A stretch of 64,000 nt of DNA from Nodularia sp034931045 (GTDB lineage Bacteria; Cyanobacteriota; Cyanobacteriia; Cyanobacteriales; Nostocaceae): NCBI RefSeq assembly GCF_034931045.1, contig NZ_JAYGHH010000011.1, positions 41,863-105,862 of the forward strand, in the 5' to 3' direction. Position numbers and translations under genes: made by a program. Of the stretch, positions 1 through 8,681 are shown one piece after another. Numbering within the stretch: position 1 is the stretch's first letter; each line of letters opens with the position of its first letter. Under the pieces are notes generated by a model. It worked only from the letters and a program-made list of their open reading frames with translations. It had not been told where the DNA came from and made no database searches.

Positions 1-792
1 TATCAAACTTGCAATTATTCTCCAGCTGTAGCAGGTGCGATCGCTTGTTTAATTATTGAACGTCTCACCCTCGAACACCCACAATATTTTGATTGTCAAA
101 AAATAGCCAATACTCTCCAATTCCATAGCCGACTAACTCAAGAAACCCTGCATTTAAATGCAGATTGGCAATTACAGCAAGTCCAAGGTAGTTCAGTTAT
201 TCCCCCTTATGTCTCTACTCTTGATGCTTTAGCCGCACAAATCCAAGAAGATATTACAGTGATTTGTCGCTCTGAGGATAGTAGTAATTGGTTAAGTGCT
301 GTGCATCTCTGCTATCCCAATCATTGGTCAGCCGAAGTCAAAATTGGTCAAAACTTTACTGCAATTCACGCACCTGTCGCCGGGATGGAAAAAATCAATC
401 TGCGGGGGGATGCCATTGTGAATACAATGATTGAACAAAAACCAATGGTGCGTTTTGCTTGGGGTTTGAGTACCGATACCCGTCTGAATCATCATCCGCA
501 ACCCCCCCTTGGTGTATCAGCCAATCAATGGCAAGGCAGAAGTTTTGATTCCCAGCATCCCCAACTTTATCTGCGAATTGAAAGACAAGTGATTTGGGGA
601 CTACCGAAGTATGAAGCGGCGCTATTCACTATTCGTACTTATTTTAAAGATTGTGGCGTGCTTAAACAAGACCCAGCGCTACGATCTAAACTGTGTGCAG
701 CCATTCAATCCATGACATCGCAATCACTTATATATAAAGGCTTATTAGAAAGCAAAGCTAGTATTCTACAGTGGCTCGGAGAGATGGGATAA
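1..792 (+). CDS. Heme-dependent oxidative N-demethylase-like protein (DUF3445 family), 5'-truncated
   Basis: The frame is open from base 1 to the TAA at 790-792, so the gene starts upstream of the window and about 263 residues are visible. The stretch 'HLCYPNHWSAEVKIGQNF', then 'IHAPVAGM' and near the C-terminus 'LRIERQVIWGLP' followed by 'LFTIRTYF' match what I know of the DUF3445/HDOD family. Characterised members are heme proteins that oxidatively demethylate secondary or tertiary amines. No signal peptide can be judged because the N-terminus is missing. The substrate cannot be inferred from sequence. The family call is fairly secure; the biochemical role is inferred from family membership only. 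Confidence 0.75.
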   Translation, partial: YQTCNYSPAVAGAIACLIIERLTLEHPQYFDCQKIANTLQFHSRLTQETLHLNADWQLQQVQGSSVIPPYVSTLDALAAQIQEDITVICRSEDSSNWLSAVHLCYPNHWSAEVKIGQNFTAIHAPVAGMEKINLRGDAIVNTMIEQKPMVRFAWGLSTDTRLNHHPQPPLGVSANQWQGRSFDSQHPQLYLRIERQVIWGLPKYEAALFTIRTYFKDCGVLKQDPALRSKLCAAIQSMTSQSLIYKGLLESKASILQWLGEMG

Positions 793-1222
793 TTAAAAAT
801 TAAATTATTTAGTTATATTTTCCACTTTTTGGCAATTTTTCCTGATATATACAGCATTTCACTAATAACAGCATAAAAATTTATTTAATGCCATACCAAA
901 CATCTCATCACAGCATTATGATCGGAAAATAGACAAACATATAATTACCGAATTGTCTGCCAAAAAATCATTGCAATAGTAAATACCTGGAAATTTAGCC
1001 TGTAACTCGGTAGACATTTCTGACCAAGACTGTAATCACGTTTTATGTAACTTCTCTACAAGGGTTTGAGAAAGAACATATTTAAGGTCAATTTCTAGTG
1101 AATAATTAGAGTTTTTTCGATTATTTAGGAAATGTAGCAACCGCCAAGACGGTTAGGAGATGACAAAATTCCCAAACCCAGTCACAACAAGCATTTCAAT
1201 TTTCAATTTTGAATTTTGCTAT
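793..1222. other. Intergenic spacer, AT-rich, no gene seen
   Basis: About 430 bases between the demethylase-like gene and the hybrid kinase. I see no ORF of note, RNA gene or strong terminator. The last part (about 1195-1216) carries the TTTCAATTTTCAATTTTG type of low-complexity repeat common in cyanobacterial spacers, which is one reason to place the kinase start downstream of it. Confidence 0.5.
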
Positions 1223-4200
1223 ATGACCCTCATACCAGGAATTGAATCCTTAGCTAATTGTGTATCTCTAGAATTACCGGCTCTCAGAAATATCATTTAT
1301 TTTTCTCCTGTAACTGTCACATCTGATGCTCGTGTAATTGATGCGATCGCCTTAATGAGTCAAGCACGAGGCAGTAATCAGAACTTACCAACAACGCAGG
1401 AAAAAGCTAGTTGTATATTAGTAGTTTCACAAGGGCAATTAGTAGGAATTTTTACAGAATGGGATGTAGTGAGGCTAACTGCTATAGGTGTGGACTTATC
1501 TGAGATTACCATTGCTGAAGTCATGATCCACCCAGTGATTACTATTCAGCAATCTCAGGCTGAGAATATGCTCACAGTGCTGTCCATCTTGCATCAAAAT
1601 CGCATTCGCCATCTACCAGTAGTAGATCACAATCATCATGTAATGGGAGTAATTACACCTGAAGCAATTCGTCAAGTAATCCAACCAGCAAATTTATTGA
1701 GACTACGCACCGTATCAGAAGTAACTGTCAATCAAAATATTTATGCCCCGTTGACTGCTAGATTATTTGACATTGCCGAGCTGATGAATGATCAAAACAT
1801 CAGTTGTGTAGTCATAGCAGAACCTGACACTTTAGGACGCATCATCCCCCAGGGAATCATTACTGAACGAGATATTGTACAGTTTCAAGTCTTAGGGCTG
1901 GATTTCACCCAAATTCAAGCTCAAACTGTGATGAGTACACCTTTATTTTGTGTCTGTTCTCAAGATTCCTTGTGGTTTGCTAATCAAGAAATGCAACGGC
2001 GACAATTGCGGCGATTAGTTGTCACCTGTGAAACTGGGGAATTTCTAGGAATTGTCACTCAAACCAGCTTTTTGCAATTATTTGATCCCTTAGAAATGAC
2101 AAGCTTGATTGCGGCTTTACAGCAACAGGTTACAGCCCAGGGACAAGAACTAAAACATACTAACCAGCAATTGCAAGAGGAAATTATACAACGCCGGCAG
2201 GCAGAAGAGAAACTCCATCAAGCTTATACAACCTCAGAGCAACAAGTTGCCCAACGAATCGCCGAACTATCCCAAGCCAATGCACTGTTACAGCAAGAAA
2301 TCGAGGAACGCCAGAAAACAGAACTAGCACTGAGAAAAAGCGAAGCACAGGCTTGGCAACAACTGGCAGAAATTGAAAACATTTATGCTTCTGTTCCCGT
2401 TGGATTGAGCTTTATGGATACAACCTTGAAATTTGTCCGCATCAATGAACATTTAGCTCAGATTAATAACATTCCAGTGGCCGATCATATCGGGCGAACC
2501 CTGCGGGAAGTATTACCAAGCCTCAGTGACAAATTAGAGCCGCTTTATCAACAAGTGATTGAGTCAGGCTTACCCATCATCAATCACAAAGTTCATGGTA
2601 CTACCCTAGCCCAACCTGGTATTGAACGTTACTGGCTAGTTAATTATTACCCACTGAGAGGGCATGATGGTGAAATGCTTGGTGTCAACTCAGTCATACA
2701 GGATATTACCGAACGCCAACGCACAGAAGAACAGCTACGCTATCAAGCACAAATTATCGACCAAATTCATGATTCAGTCATTGCCACTGATATTCAAGGT
2801 TATATTACCAGTTGGAATCAAGGTGCAGAAAAATTAACAGGTTACTCAGCTACCGAAGCTATGGGTAAACATATTTCGCTGCTTTATCCAGGTGAACTGG
2901 GTACTGTGCTGGAAAATCAAATTATTGCCCCTCTCTTAAAAACAGGAAAGCATGAAATTGAAGTGACCATGCAAAATAAGTTTGGCAAGCGATTTGATGC
3001 TCTGTTGTCAATGTCGTTATTACGTAGTCCCAATCAGACTCCCATTGCCATGATTGGCTACTCTCTAGACATCACAGAGCGTAAACGAGCCGAAACTGCC
3101 CTGCGACAAAGCCAACAGCAGTTTGAGGATATCATCAATAACTCGACAGCAATTATTTTCCTCAAGGATCTCCAAGGACGATATATATTAGTCAATCGTG
3201 GGTTTACAGTTCTTTTTAACCTGAGCCAAGAACAAATTCAAGGTAAAACAGACTACGAGCTTTTTCCCCAAACACAAGCGGAAAAATTGGTGGCCAATGA
3301 CCGCCAAGTAATTGAAGCAAGAAAACCTTTGACTGTAGAAGAATTAGTACCATTGGCAGACGGTATCTACACTTACCTTACAGTTAAATTTCCCCTGCTT
3401 GATGCTGAGGGTGTACCTTATGCTGTTTGCGGTATTGCTACTGACATCACAAAAAGCAAACAAGCTGAAGAGAAAATCCGCGAACAAGCAGCCCTGATTG
3501 ATATTGCCACAGACGCAATTTTTGTTTGCAATCTGGAGCAGCGGATATTATTTTGGAATCAAGGTGCTGAGGGTATTTATGAATGGTCAGAGGCCGAAGT
3601 CTTGGGCAAAAATGCCAATCAGATTTTATATGAAAAAGCGTCACCGCAACTAGAAGCGGCTCGTTTGAGTGTTTTAAAAGATAATTCCTGGCAAGGAGAG
3701 TTAAAGCAAATCACCAAACATGGCAAAAAAATTATTGTGCAGAGTCGATGGACACTAGTGCGTGATAAATTTGGGGAACCAAAATCAATCTTAATTGTGA
3801 ACACCGATATTACCGAGAAGAAACAACTAGAAGCCAAATTTCTCCGGACTCAAAGGTTAGAAAATCTTGGTATCCTCGCCAGTGGAATTGCCCATGATTT
3901 AAACAACATTCTCACACCGATTCTCACTAGTACTCAACTGCTACCCCTGAGACTACACAATATTGATGAGCAAAGTCGCCAACTGCTAAAAATGCAGCAA
4001 GACAGTGCCAAACGTGGTGCGGAGTTAATTAAGCAAATTTTATCCTTTGCTCAGGGAGTTGAAGGAAAGCACTTTCCCCTACAAATCAGACATTTATTAA
4101 GGGAAATTGAGCAAATTGTTAAAAGTACATTTCCCAAATCAATTGCAGTTAAAACCTATATCCCAAATACAATTAATTCGATCATAGTTGCTGATCCTAC

Positions 4201-5002
4201 TCAAATTCATCAGGTGCTAATGAATCTGTGTGTTAATGCTCGTGATGCCATGCCCAATGGCGGTACTCTACGTTTAGAAGCAGATAATTTTTTTGTTGAT
4301 GAACATGATGCCCAGATGAATCCAGAAGCAAGGGTTGGCAGCTACATTGTTATTACTGTATCAGATACAGGATGTGGTATACCAAGAGAGCTGTTAAAAC
4401 GAATTTTTGAACCCTTTTTTACTACTAAGGAATTTAGTAAAGGCACTGGCTTAGGACTTTCCACAATTGTGGGTATTCTCAAAAATCACGGCGGTTTTAT
4501 CAATGTTGAGAGTAAGGTGGGCTTAGGTAGTGATTTTAAAGTTTATTTGCCAGTTTCTGAGCAAATAGTTACAGAGGAAATTTATAAAAGTGAAATACCC
4601 AAAGGCAACGACGAATTAATTTTGATTGTTGATGATGAAGACAGTATTCGAGCTACGAATAAAGCTACTCTAGAAAGTTACAATTACAAAGTTATCACCG
4701 CTAATGATGGGATAGAAGCTGTCTCAATCTATGCTCAATATCAAAATAAAATTAATTTGGTATTAATGGATATAGAAATGCCATCAATGGATGGTATCCG
4801 TGCTATCCAAGTTCTATGCAAAATTAATCCGGCTATCAAGATTGTCGCTATGAGTGGACTTTTATCTAATCGCGATCGCCTCCGGCACTGCTGCGCCGAT
4901 CACATCAAGAAAATTGGGGGTTGTGTGCCAGCATTTTTATCAAAGCCTTACAGTGTGAAGGAACTATTAGAAACAGTACAATTTATTTTAAATAATCATT
5001 GA
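1223..5002 (+). CDS. Hybrid sensor histidine kinase with CBS pairs, four PAS domains and a receiver
   Basis: A cytoplasmic-looking signalling protein of 1259 residues. In order it has two CBS pairs (about 20-290; 'VMIHPVITI' and 'VMSTPLFCV' are typical CBS starts), a glutamine-rich coiled coil (about 295-375), four PAS/PAC modules (about 380-875), a HisKA domain with phospho-acceptor His891 in 'GIAHDLNNIL', a HATPase ('DTGCGIP', 'GTGLGLS') and a C-terminal receiver with Asp1183 in 'LVLMDIEMPSMDG'. CBS domains usually sense adenine nucleotides and PAS domains sense small ligands or redox state, so several inputs probably converge. No membrane segment is seen. A longer reading starts at 1160, but AGGAG there touches the ATG with no spacing and the extra 21 residues are coded by spacer-like repeat, so ATG 1223 is preferred. 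No cognate output gene is adjacent. Confidence 0.85.
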   Translation: MTLIPGIESLANCVSLELPALRNIIYFSPVTVTSDARVIDAIALMSQARGSNQNLPTTQEKASCILVVSQGQLVGIFTEWDVVRLTAIGVDLSEITIAEVMIHPVITIQQSQAENMLTVLSILHQNRIRHLPVVDHNHHVMGVITPEAIRQVIQPANLLRLRTVSEVTVNQNIYAPLTARLFDIAELMNDQNISCVVIAEPDTLGRIIPQGIITERDIVQFQVLGLDFTQIQAQTVMSTPLFCVCSQDSLWFANQEMQRRQLRRLVVTCETGEFLGIVTQTSFLQLFDPLEMTSLIAALQQQVTAQGQELKHTNQQLQEEIIQRRQAEEKLHQAYTTSEQQVAQRIAELSQANALLQQEIEERQKTELALRKSEAQAWQQLAEIENIYASVPVGLSFMDTTLKFVRINEHLAQINNIPVADHIGRTLREVLPSLSDKLEPLYQQVIESGLPIINHKVHGTTLAQPGIERYWLVNYYPLRGHDGEMLGVNSVIQDITERQRTEEQLRYQAQIIDQIHDSVIATDIQGYITSWNQGAEKLTGYSATEAMGKHISLLYPGELGTVLENQIIAPLLKTGKHEIEVTMQNKFGKRFDALLSMSLLRSPNQTPIAMIGYSLDITERKRAETALRQSQQQFEDIINNSTAIIFLKDLQGRYILVNRGFTVLFNLSQEQIQGKTDYELFPQTQAEKLVANDRQVIEARKPLTVEELVPLADGIYTYLTVKFPLLDAEGVPYAVCGIATDITKSKQAEEKIREQAALIDIATDAIFVCNLEQRILFWNQGAEGIYEWSEAEVLGKNANQILYEKASPQLEAARLSVLKDNSWQGELKQITKHGKKIIVQSRWTLVRDKFGEPKSILIVNTDITEKKQLEAKFLRTQRLENLGILASGIAHDLNNILTPILTSTQLLPLRLHNIDEQSRQLLKMQQDSAKRGAELIKQILSFAQGVEGKHFPLQIRHLLREIEQIVKSTFPKSIAVKTYIPNTINSIIVADPTQIHQVLMNLCVNARDAMPNGGTLRLEADNFFVDEHDAQMNPEARVGSYIVITVSDTGCGIPRELLKRIFEPFFTTKEFSKGTGLGLSTIVGILKNHGGFINVESKVGLGSDFKVYLPVSEQIVTEEIYKSEIPKGNDELILIVDDEDSIRATNKATLESYNYKVITANDGIEAVSIYAQYQNKINLVLMDIEMPSMDGIRAIQVLCKINPAIKIVAMSGLLSNRDRLRHCCADHIKKIGGCVPAFLSKPYSVKELLETVQFILNNH

Positions 5003-5030
5003 ATAGGGAATAGGGAATAGTAACGGCGGG

Positions 5031-5143
5031 ACTAGTACCGCAGGGCGGAAGTCAAAAGTCAAAAGTCAAAAGTCAAAAAGCTTCTTCTATAGGCTTTTCA
5101 TTGATTTTGAATAGTCTGTCTATTTATGCCGTGCTGTACTAGT
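5031..5143 (+). repeat. MITE-like element, family A, copy 1
   Basis: A 113-bp element with inverted ends: ACTAGTACCGC on the left and the complementary GC.GTACTAGT on the right (outer 8 bp perfect). Inside the left end are tandem AGTCAAA heptads, then an AAGCTT...GGCTTTTCATTGATTTTGAA core and a TTTATGCCGTGCTGTACTAG right end. The same arrangement recurs at 25481-25591 and 50229-50324, with half-copies at 52691-52746 and 54873-54913. It has no coding capacity, so any mobility would need a transposase in trans. Confidence 0.8.
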
Positions 5144-6203
5144 TATTTCTCGGTCGTTGCCGTCTTCGGGCAGCAATGGGGATGAGAATTTGGTTCAAAC
5201 TACGCAATTGTTCAGATGTACCCATGCAAATCAGGGTATCTCCTGGTAATAAAACAGTATCGCCAGTGGGGCCACCAATGAGATGACCATCAGCGCGACG
5301 AATGGCAATTACTAAGGCTCCGGATTGCGATCGCAATCTCGCTTGTCTTAAAGTTTGACCCACAAAAGGATACACAGCCGGGTCAAGTAAAAATTCTTCC
5401 ATATAAAATTGGCGATCTACACCAGAAATGAAACCATCGACAAAATCCAACACTTGGGGTCTGAGGGCAGCAGCGGCCATGCGTTTACCACCAGTGATAT
5501 ACGGTGAAACTACGGTGTCAGCCCCACCACGCTGTAACTTTTTGACAGATTCTTCTGTACTTGCCCGTGCGATCGCTCTAATTCCTGGATTCAGTGTTTT
5601 TGCGGTTAACACGGTATATAAATTTTCGGCATCTGAAGGCAATGCAGCCACTATACAAATCGCTCGTTCTACACCAACTTTCAAGAGCGTTTCATCCAGA
5701 GTTACATCACCTTGGTATGTGATGTAGTTTTGTGCTTGTGCATCTTCCACAGATTCTAAATTTGCATCAACCACCACAAAAGGTACACCCTCTGCCTGAA
5801 ATTCTTTAGCAATTTGACGACCAGTGCGACTAAATCCACAGATAATATAATGTTTTGTCAGTGATTCCATTAACTTTCTCTGTTGCCGTAGCCTCATTCC
5901 TTCTTGAAAATAGCCTTGAATCACGGCTTCTGTAAATCTGTTGACCATGTAACCAATAGTGACTACACCCAACAGAATTAAGGCAATTGTAAATAATCTT
6001 CCTCGGCTACTCAACGGGTTGGTTTCACCAAAGCCCACAGTGGTTAAAGTGATAACTGTCATGTAAGCCGCTTCTTCCCATGACCAACCTTCCACGAACT
6101 TGTACCACAAAGTGCCAGTCAGGACAACGCCAGCCAGAGAAATCGCCCCCACTGTTAGCTCTTTTTGCAGTCGTCGGTATTTCTTCTCAAGTACAGAATA
6201 CAA
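5139..6203 (-). CDS. Potassium channel / RCK (TrkA-N, TrkA-C) protein
   Basis: A 354-residue inner-membrane ion channel subunit of the Kch/MthK type. Two membrane helices (about 17-37 and 69-92) flank a pore loop with the selectivity filter TVGFG (about 56-60). A cytoplasmic RCK domain follows, with dinucleotide-binding 'IICGFSRTGRQIA' near 118-130, and a TrkA-C regulatory domain (about 265-345) ends the protein. RCK domains gate the pore in response to ligands such as Ca2+, NAD(H) or nucleotides. The best start is TTG at 6203; no in-frame ATG lies near it. The TAG stop lies inside the terminal inverted repeat of the MITE at 5031-5143, so the C-terminus was probably trimmed or fixed by that insertion. 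It is divergent from argD across about 150 bp. Confidence 0.88.
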   Translation of the reverse strand: MYSVLEKKYRRLQKELTVGAISLAGVVLTGTLWYKFVEGWSWEEAAYMTVITLTTVGFGETNPLSSRGRLFTIALILLGVVTIGYMVNRFTEAVIQGYFQEGMRLRQQRKLMESLTKHYIICGFSRTGRQIAKEFQAEGVPFVVVDANLESVEDAQAQNYITYQGDVTLDETLLKVGVERAICIVAALPSDAENLYTVLTAKTLNPGIRAIARASTEESVKKLQRGGADTVVSPYITGGKRMAAAALRPQVLDFVDGFISGVDRQFYMEEFLLDPAVYPFVGQTLRQARLRSQSGALVIAIRRADGHLIGGPTGDTVLLPGDTLICMGTSEQLRSLNQILIPIAARRRQRPRNN

Positions 6204-6354
6204 AGTTTTCTCACCGCTACCATTTTTTGGCAGGATATTTAACCGTTAGCTTCTCAAAAAGTATCAGATTTAATAAATAAAATGTAATTTTTATAAATAT
6301 CTAGCAAACTAGTAAGTGACTATTAAAATTAAAGACTTATCAGGAGGCGCGGTC

Positions 6355-7626
6355 GTGAGCATAGAAACTCTCATTGAGCAAGCTACCATCCCCCCAACAT
6401 CAGGTTTTATGTCATCTAGCCCTTTTGACGCTGATAGCTTCGATCAAGCCGTAATGTCAACTTATGCCCGGTTTCCCCTAGCTTTAGACCGGGGTGCTGG
6501 CTGTCGGGTTTGGGATACCCAGGGACGTGAATATCTGGACTTTGTAGCCGGAATAGCCACTTGCACCCTTGGACACGCCCACCCCGCTATGATAGAAGCG
6601 GTAACACGCCAAATCCAGAAGCTGCATCATGTTTCCAATTTGTACTATATTCCCGAACAAGGCGAATTAGCCCAATGGCTAGTAGAACATTCCTGTGCTG
6701 ATCGGGTATTTTTCTGCAACTCTGGGGCTGAGGCGAACGAAGCCGCGATTAAACTGGCGCGGAAATATGCCCACACAGTTCTAGACATTGACAAGCCGAT
6801 TATTTTAACCGCCAATGCTAGTTTTCACGGTCGAACTTTGGCGACAATTACCGCTACCGGACAACCGAAGTATCAAAAACATTTTCAGCCTTTAGTCCCT
6901 GGTTTTGAATATGTCCCCTATAACGATATAAACGCTATTGAGGCCGCAATTAGTGAATTAGATGAAGGTGATTATCGTGTAGCGGCAATTTTAATTGAAC
7001 CGTTGCAAGGAGAAGGTGGTGTACGTCCTGGTGATGTGGCTTACTTCCAAAAGCTGCGGAAAGTTTGTGATGAAACTGGCGTTTTGTTGATGTTCGACGA
7101 AGTGCAAGTTGGCATGGGACGCAGTGGTAAGTTATGGGGTTATGAACACCTGGGAGTAGAACCGGATATCTTCACCAGTGCTAAAGGTTTGGGCGGTGGT
7201 ATCCCCATTGGGGCGATGATGAGTAAGAAGTTCTGCGATGTTTTCCAACCAGGAGAACACGCCAGCACTTTTGGCGGTAATCCCTTTGTTTGTGGTGTAG
7301 CGCTGGCTGTTTGTCAGACTTTAGAAAAAGAAAATATTTTGCAGAATGTGGAAGCACGGGGGATACAGTTGCGAAATGGATTAAATGCGATCGCAGCTAA
7401 ATATCCTCACCTAATTTCTGAAGTTCGGGGTTGGGGTTTAATTAATGGTATGGAGTTACAAGCAGATATTCAGTTAACAGCAGCTGATGTTGTGAAGGCT
7501 GCTATGGACAAGGGTGTTTTGCTAGTCCCAGCCGGTCCGAAAGTTGTCCGCTTTGTACCGCCATTGATTGTAACTGAAGCGGAGGTTAATTTGGCATTAC
7601 AAGCTGTTGAACAGGCGATAGCGTAG
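6355..7626 (+). CDS. argD: Acetylornithine aminotransferase
   Basis: A class III PLP aminotransferase of 423 residues that converts N-acetylglutamate semialdehyde to N-acetylornithine in arginine synthesis. Visible landmarks are 'FCNSGAEANEAAIKLAR', 'SFHGRT', 'LLMFDEVQVGMGRSG' and the PLP lysine Lys277 in 'FTSAKGLGGG'. The protein is near-identical in style to other Nostocales ArgD proteins. A longer frame opens at GTG 6316, but a full Shine-Dalgarno AGGAGG (6342-6347) sits 7 bases before GTG 6355, which decides this start. It stands alone, with the potassium channel divergent upstream and the cupin gene convergent downstream. A small hairpin ACGGCTAAAGCCGT at 7630-7643 lies in the convergent gap. 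Confidence 0.95.
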   Translation: MSIETLIEQATIPPTSGFMSSSPFDADSFDQAVMSTYARFPLALDRGAGCRVWDTQGREYLDFVAGIATCTLGHAHPAMIEAVTRQIQKLHHVSNLYYIPEQGELAQWLVEHSCADRVFFCNSGAEANEAAIKLARKYAHTVLDIDKPIILTANASFHGRTLATITATGQPKYQKHFQPLVPGFEYVPYNDINAIEAAISELDEGDYRVAAILIEPLQGEGGVRPGDVAYFQKLRKVCDETGVLLMFDEVQVGMGRSGKLWGYEHLGVEPDIFTSAKGLGGGIPIGAMMSKKFCDVFQPGEHASTFGGNPFVCGVALAVCQTLEKENILQNVEARGIQLRNGLNAIAAKYPHLISEVRGWGLINGMELQADIQLTAADVVKAAMDKGVLLVPAGPKVVRFVPPLIVTEAEVNLALQAVEQAIA

Positions 7627-7670
7627 CTAACGGCTAAAGCCGTATCGCCTCTCTCACAGCTTAAGCCATT

Positions 7671-8414
7671 TCAGCGAGGATAGGTTCTTACTTGTCTCTC
7701 GCTGTTTATAACCCTTTTTGTCTGAATTTCTGGCAAATTGGCGGCACTGATACCCGCCACCATTGTACGTTTGAGCATAGGGTGATTGGTATGAGTAAAT
7801 CCCGTATCAGAGTCGGGATGAAAACAAACAACAGTTAAATTATCTCCCTGTGTCCGAAACTTGTGCAGGTGATGAGCAGGAATAAAAATAGTCATCCCTG
7901 GTTGCAAAGGAATAATACCATCAGGTGTTTCACATTCTCCACCACCTTCAACTACCATAATTAGCCGATAACTAGGATGAGAATGAATCGTCTGATCCAC
8001 TCCTGGGGGAAAATATAAAGCATTCAAGCAAGGATCTCCAGACATAATTGGCGGAATCAGCACATTATCTGTACCGCCATCGATATAACTTAACCTACCG
8101 ATAGATTCAATTTCCCCCCCAATCATAAATACCCCTTTAAAAGTTGGACAAGTCACCACAAAACCCGATGAATTTTCACCCCCAACTACACCCCCTCCAG
8201 ATAAACTAAAGTACATCCCAGAGTGAAGCTTGTAGTCTTGTAAACCCGCATGACGATACAAAACGGGATGACCACTATAAACAAAGCCGAAATGAGTTCC
8301 TGTATCGGGAAGTTGAATAGAATCTCCATTCCAACCCATAAAGCAATCTGGTACTTGCTCGTTAAATTTGGCAAGATTGCCGTGAATTAAATTTTGATAA
8401 ATTTGGAGTGTCAT
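7671..8414 (-). CDS. Cupin-domain protein of unknown substrate
   Basis: A 247-residue soluble protein. The C-terminal half carries a clear cupin: motif 1 'PPGVDQTIHSHPSYRLIMVVEGGGE' region (about 137-160, with the His-x-His and Glu metal ligands) and motif 2 'PGMTIFIPAHHLHKF' (about 173-187). The N-terminal half (about 35-110) is also beta-rich and could be a degenerate second cupin. Cupins of this kind bind a metal and act as small-molecule dioxygenases, isomerases or sensors; nothing here fixes the substrate. It is convergent with argD and shows no operon partner. Confidence 0.8.
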   Translation of the reverse strand: MTLQIYQNLIHGNLAKFNEQVPDCFMGWNGDSIQLPDTGTHFGFVYSGHPVLYRHAGLQDYKLHSGMYFSLSGGGVVGGENSSGFVVTCPTFKGVFMIGGEIESIGRLSYIDGGTDNVLIPPIMSGDPCLNALYFPPGVDQTIHSHPSYRLIMVVEGGGECETPDGIIPLQPGMTIFIPAHHLHKFRTQGDNLTVVCFHPDSDTGFTHTNHPMLKRTMVAGISAANLPEIQTKRVINSERQVRTYPR

Positions 8415-8530
8415 GAGCGATTTAATAGATGTATTTGTAATTATTAATATTTTTGAAAATCATCCCAGCTAAGTAAGTTAGCGAAAATAAACATAACTAT
8501 GTGAAGAAATGTAAAAATATGATAACTTAG

Positions 8531-8583
8531 CTCGTAGTAAGGGCTTTAGCCCTTAATTCAAAATTTTAATCCTGACTACAAAC
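8531..8583. repeat. Interspersed palindromic repeat, family B (GTAGTAAGGGCTTTAGCCCT), copy 1
   Basis: GTAGTAAGGGCTTTAGCCCT at 8534-8553 is followed by a degenerate closing half TCCTGACTACAAAC at 8570-8583. Related units lie at 11702-11722 and 12291-12345. The inner GGGCTTTAGCCC is self-complementary. It sits in the spacer upstream of the cupin gene. Confidence 0.7.
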
Positions 8584-8681
8584 CTTTAATTATTGGCGAC
8601 TACTTACTTATCATCCAGACGTATATCTATAATCGAACCGAAAAACTTCATAAAATAACAGCCTTATTTATATTACAAGTT

